From NCBI GenBank assembly GCA_013822765.1, contig PNKY01000005.1, positions 1-64,000 of the forward strand: a stretch of DNA of 64,000 nt. Reading direction: 5' to 3'. Source of the stretch: Rhodospirillum sp. GTDB lineage: Bacteria; Pseudomonadota; Alphaproteobacteria; Dongiales; Dongiaceae. Every line of letters starts with the position of its first letter. The first letter of the stretch is position 1. Below are positions 61,082 through 64,000 of the stretch, piece by piece. The position numbers and the translations under genes were made by a program. The notes under the pieces were generated by a model. That model was not told the DNA's origin. It saw only the letters and a program-made list of their open reading frames with translations, and ran no database searches.

Positions 61082-61849
61082 ATGCGTCCGCACACTCTTT
61101 TATTGACCGCCGCCCTGATCGCGGGGACGACAGCGACCGCGAATGCAGACCAACCGATCACGCAGCCGGTGGACCTGGCATTGGTGCTGCTGACCGATGT
61201 GTCGCGCAGCATGAGCGATCGCGAATACCAGATGGTGAAGGATGGCTACAAGGCGGCCTTCGCCGATCCGGAGGTCATCAGGGCCATCCTCGACAATTCC
61301 AAGGGCGTTGCCGTCGCCTATGTCGAATTCTCGGGCAGGGACGAGTTCACCGTGGTCAAGGGCTGGGACGTGTTGACTGATGCTGCGTCCGCCCGCTCGT
61401 TCGGCGATATGGTGGCGATCGCGACGCGCACCAGCTCCGGAAACACCGCACTTGCCCCAAGCATCAAGAAAGCGGCGGAGATGCTGACCGCCGACGCGTC
61501 CACTTCCGCGCGACGCGTGATCGATGTGGCGAGCGATCATCTGTGGGACGGCGGTCGCTCGGCGACCGTGCGTGACGCTGCCGTCGCCGCCGGAATCACC
61601 ATCAACGCGCTGCCCATCATCGATGCCCGGCCGATCGGAACATTCGACGGACGCATGAGCTACGCCGAATGGGGAAGCGAAGGCGGTGTCGCGTTCTATC
61701 GGAACTACGTGATCGGCGGCCCCGGAAGTTTCCTGATCGAAGTCCACGACTACGGCGCGTTCGGCGAAGCGCTCAAGCGCAAGCTCCTGCGCGAGCTGAT
61801 TTCATCGCCCGGCGATGACAGTTTGGAGACGTTCGCTCTCGCCGACTGA
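61082..61849 (+). CDS. DUF1194 von Willebrand A-like exported protein, copy 2
   Basis: 255 residues. Signal peptide MRPHTLLLTAALIAGTTATANA. MIDAS VLLTDVSRSMSDREYQMVKDG, SGNTALAPSIKKAAEML, and IGGPGSFLIEVHDYGAFGEALK. Closely related to copy 1 along the whole length (for example ALKRKLLRELISSPG at both C-termini), so a recent tandem duplication that has diverged. AAAGGAG ribosome-binding site. Confidence 0.85.
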   Translation: MRPHTLLLTAALIAGTTATANADQPITQPVDLALVLLTDVSRSMSDREYQMVKDGYKAAFADPEVIRAILDNSKGVAVAYVEFSGRDEFTVVKGWDVLTDAASARSFGDMVAIATRTSSGNTALAPSIKKAAEMLTADASTSARRVIDVASDHLWDGGRSATVRDAAVAAGITINALPIIDARPIGTFDGRMSYAEWGSEGGVAFYRNYVIGGPGSFLIEVHDYGAFGEALKRKLLRELISSPGDDSLETFALAD

Positions 61850-61920
61850 GCGTTTCCTTCATCGGGGATGGATTTTCTAACCGCATGCGATATTGTCGGA
61901 CGAAAGCGGCGCCGGCCGCG
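61850..61920. repeat. Duplicated 3' flank, copy 2
   Basis: Matches the flank at 60952-61020 as described there (TGGATTTTC, ATATTGTCGGACGAA, AGCGGC). It lies upstream of the aldo/keto reductase gene. Confidence 0.6.
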
Positions 61921-61962
61921 GCATTTCATTTGATCGACATTCCCTTGAGATAGAGGCAGACC

Positions 61963-63027
61963 ATGGAATATCGGCTCCTAGGACGATCCGGCTTGAAGAT
62001 TTCGGCGCTCACCTTGGGCACCATGACCTTCGGCGGAGAAGGGTTTTTCGCCAAGGCGGGCAACTCCTCGGTGGCGGAGGCGCGGCGCATCATCGACATC
62101 AGCCGCGATGCCGGCATCAACCTGCTCGACACCGCCAACGTCTACTCGACCGGCAAGTCCGAGGAAGTGATCGGGGAAGCGCTGGAAGGCAGCCGCAAGG
62201 ATGTGATGATCGCCAGCAAGGTCCGCTTCCCGATGGGCAAGGGCCCGAACGAGGCCGGCCTGTCGCGCCATCACATCATCCATGAGTGCGAAGCCAGCCT
62301 GCGCCGGCTGAAACGCGACGTGATCGACCTCTACCAGGTGCACGAGTGGGACGGCCAGACCCCGCTCGACGAGACCATGGAGGCGCTGGACACGCTGCTG
62401 AAGCAGGGCAAGGTCCGTTACATCGGCTGCTCCAATTATTCCGGCTGGCACATCATGAAGGCGCTCGGCATCGCCGAGCGCGCCGGCAGCTCGCGCTTCG
62501 TGAGCCAGCAGATCTATTACTCGCTACAGTCACGCGACGCGGAATACGAGCTGCTCCCGATCACGATTGATCAGGGCCTCGGCGTGCTGGTGTGGAGCCC
62601 GCTGGCCGGCGGCCTGCTGTCCGGCAAGTACCGGCTCGGCAAGCCGACGCCGGACGGCCGCCACATCAAGAACTGGGGCGAGCCGCCGATCCCCGACGAG
62701 AAGAAGCTCTACGACACCATCGAGGTGCTGGTGGCGATCGCCGAGACGAAGGGTGTGCCGGCGGCGCAGGTCGCGCTCGCCTGGTCGCTCGGCCGGCCGG
62801 GGATCACCTCGCTGGTGATCGGCGCGCGCAACGAAGAGCAGCTGAAGCAGAACCTGCCCTGCGTCGAGCTGAAGCTGACGCAGGAGGAGCGCGACAAGCT
62901 CGACACGGTCAGCGCGCCCACCCTGCTTTACCCGTACTGGCACCAGGCCAGCACCGCACGCGACCGCCTCGGCGCCGCGGACCTGGCGCTGCTGGCACCG
63001 TTCGTGAAGGGCGAGGCAAGGTTCTAA
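61963..63027 (+). CDS. Aldo/keto reductase
   Basis: 354 residues. AKR tetrad: Asp and Tyr in NLLDTANVYSTGKSEEVIG, Lys in VMIASKVRFPMG, His in LYQVHEWDGQTPLDETM. Later KVRYIGCSNYSGWHI, SPLAGGLLSGKY and VIGARNEEQLKQNL bind NADP. NADPH-dependent reduction of aldehydes or sugars, YajO/Tas-like subfamily. GAGGC ribosome-binding site. The signature positions are intact. Confidence 0.9.
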   Translation: MEYRLLGRSGLKISALTLGTMTFGGEGFFAKAGNSSVAEARRIIDISRDAGINLLDTANVYSTGKSEEVIGEALEGSRKDVMIASKVRFPMGKGPNEAGLSRHHIIHECEASLRRLKRDVIDLYQVHEWDGQTPLDETMEALDTLLKQGKVRYIGCSNYSGWHIMKALGIAERAGSSRFVSQQIYYSLQSRDAEYELLPITIDQGLGVLVWSPLAGGLLSGKYRLGKPTPDGRHIKNWGEPPIPDEKKLYDTIEVLVAIAETKGVPAAQVALAWSLGRPGITSLVIGARNEEQLKQNLPCVELKLTQEERDKLDTVSAPTLLYPYWHQASTARDRLGAADLALLAPFVKGEARF

Positions 63028-63050
63028 CACGGCGCGAACACGCTCTCTAT

Positions 63051-63157
63051 TCCGTCATGGCAAGGCTTGGCGTTGCCATCCACGAGTTTCGATGGGCGAA
63101 ACTTCGCGGCGGCAGGCAGACTCGTGGATCCCAAGGCCAAGCCTTGGGATGACGGGA
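63051..63157. repeat. Long imperfect palindrome of the dispersed CCGTCATGG type
   Basis: Left arm 63051-63087 and right arm 63120-63157 are near-perfect inverted copies (CCGTCATGGCAAGG and its partner CCTTGGGATGACGG; CCATCCACGAGT and ACTCGTGGATCC). A smaller AGTTTCG/CGAAACT hairpin sits inside. It resembles palindromic intergenic repeats common in Bradyrhizobium, Rhodopseudomonas and relatives. Lying between convergent genes, it may act as a bidirectional terminator or mRNA-stabilising element. Confidence 0.75.
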
Positions 63158-63173
63158 GTGGGCGTGAGTGGGA

Positions 63174-64000
63174 CTAGGCCCGCTTCTTGAACGTCTCAAG
63201 CAGCAGCGCGATAAAGCGCCCTGCATCCGCATCGAACGCCACGTCGCACTGCGGCTCCTGCCCGCCGCGGAAGTGCGTGTCGATGACCGTGCGCCCGACA
63301 GTCAGCGTGCCGCCGGTCTCCACAGCCACATGGTGCCGGCGCGTCGTGATGATCTTCGGATCGACCAGATAGCCGACGCACACCGCATCGTGCACCGGCG
63401 TGGTACCGGCGATCGCCATGCGCTGGATCTCGTCATGAACGTGGATGCGGTGGCCGATGAAATCCGCCGCCGCGCCGCTGGCCGGCGTGCCGAGCGCGCG
63501 CAACTTCTCGCAATCGCCATAGGACACCAGCGCGCGGTGCGTGGCATCGAGCGGCACCAGCGTCATCTTGCGGAACTTGGCCGCGAACACGACCGCGGCC
63601 GCTTCCGGATCGCCCCAGATGTTGAACTCGGCCGAGGGCGTCACATTCCCGATCTCGTGCCCGCCGCCCATGATGACGATCTCCGGCACCCGGTCGACCA
63701 GTTTGGGATAGAGCGTCAGCGCCGTCGCGATGTTGGTCAACGGCGCCACCGGCACCAGGGTGATCTCGTCGGTGGCGTTGCGATAGGTTTCGACAAGGAA
63801 CTCGACCGCCCCCACGTCCGCCTTGCGGCGCGTCGAGGCCGGCACGCCCAAAGTGCGGCCATGGATCTGCCCAGCCAGGTCGCTGACCGCGCGCGGGATC
63901 GGGAAATCCGGCCGGACCAGCGGCCGCGCCAGCCCTTCGTAGACCGGGATGTCCTTGCGCCCGACATGGTCCAGCACGCGCAGCGTGTTGTCGGTGCAAT
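63174..64000 (-). CDS. Nucleoside hydrolase, C-terminal 274 residues (start beyond the window)
   Basis: The gene continues past the right edge, so the first part with the DTDxxxDD motif is not visible. Present family motifs: VYEGLARPLVRP, EITLVPVAPLTNIATAL, IVIMGGGHEIGNVTPSAEFNIWGDPEAA, and PLDATHRALVS and PVHDAVCVGYLVDP with the catalytic His (Asp/Cys-x-Val-x-Tyr strand). Cleaves the N-glycosidic bond of nucleosides to base and ribose; the released ribose would be a substrate for a ribokinase like the one in the PotD-type operon. No signal peptide can be seen. Confidence 0.88.
   Translation of the reverse strand, partial: CTDNTLRVLDHVGRKDIPVYEGLARPLVRPDFPIPRAVSDLAGQIHGRTLGVPASTRRKADVGAVEFLVETYRNATDEITLVPVAPLTNIATALTLYPKLVDRVPEIVIMGGGHEIGNVTPSAEFNIWGDPEAAAVVFAAKFRKMTLVPLDATHRALVSYGDCEKLRALGTPASGAAADFIGHRIHVHDEIQRMAIAGTTPVHDAVCVGYLVDPKIITTRRHHVAVETGGTLTVGRTVIDTHFRGGQEPQCDVAFDADAGRFIALLLETFKKRA

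Noticed and set aside
1..64000. CRISPR arrays, tRNA or rRNA genes, insertion sequences, phage genes
   Set aside because: I looked for regularly spaced repeats, CCA-ended cloverleaf patterns, transposase/integrase motifs and flanking inverted repeats and saw none.

Overview
The window is dense, high-GC DNA (about 65-68 % by eye) from a chromosome that looks alphaproteobacterial. The evidence is the Aap-type amino-acid transporter, a BetI-like TetR regulator, a tandem pair of DUF1194 proteins, a ribbon-helix-helix_4 domain, and a Rhizobiales/Rhodospirillales-style dispersed palindrome beginning CCGTCATGG. Genus cannot be read from the sequence. I saw no rRNA, tRNA, CRISPR array, prophage or insertion sequence. 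The window holds 62 protein-coding genes, two of them cut by the window edges, and about 90 % of it is coding.

Layout. 1-4.6 kb: the start of a large DUF5801-type repeat protein (putative type I-secreted adhesin), an RHH-PAS protein, and two small proteins. 4.7-12.6 kb: one tightly overlapping minus-strand operon with a PotD-type binding protein, two permeases, an ATPase, an isochorismatase-fold hydrolase, a GH63-like glycosidase and a ribokinase, behind a promoter that runs into a perfect 24-bp palindrome. 12.7-15.6 kb: cysteine desulfurase, PKHD-type dioxygenase and an EamA exporter. 15.7-24.8 kb: an oligopeptide ABC operon (oppABCDF) ending in two S9 peptidases. 24.9-30.7 kb: a class III aminotransferase, then thiBPQ under a TPP riboswitch, and an APH-fold kinase that may be a thiamine kinase. 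30.7-36.8 kb: a GGDEF-like protein without the GGDEF motif, an unknown protein, SDR, TetR, acyl-CoA dehydrogenase, MFS and GNAT genes.

36.8-48.5 kb: a TMADH-like flavoprotein divergent from an M81 (MlrC-like) protein, cysK, a low-GC secreted protein, a GST, and then a six-gene operon (alaX, sseA, double GNAT, and a [2Fe-2S]/FAD/FAD trio with the HcnABC or opine-oxidase arrangement). 48.3-53.1 kb: a membrane protein and the aapJQMP amino-acid transporter. 53.3-57.7 kb: metC-hisI-kynU with 1-4 nt overlaps, a stand-alone RAM domain, and an orphan LivJ-like binding protein. 57.7-64 kb: GNAT, a response regulator with a degenerate Hpt-like partner, a haloacid dehalogenase, two tandem DUF1194 proteins, an aldo/keto reductase, a palindromic repeat, and a truncated nucleoside hydrolase.

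The overall picture is a nutrient-scavenging region. Four ABC importers with their own binding proteins (polyamine-type, oligopeptide, thiamine, polar amino acid) sit beside enzymes that would process the imported compounds, together with several sulfur and amino-acid enzymes. Three features deserve most attention. One is a TPP riboswitch whose expression platform can be read base by base. Another is the strong hairpin between binding-protein and permease genes, found in three of the four importers. The third is the HcnABC-like oxidase trio co-transcribed with a rhodanese-family sulfurtransferase.
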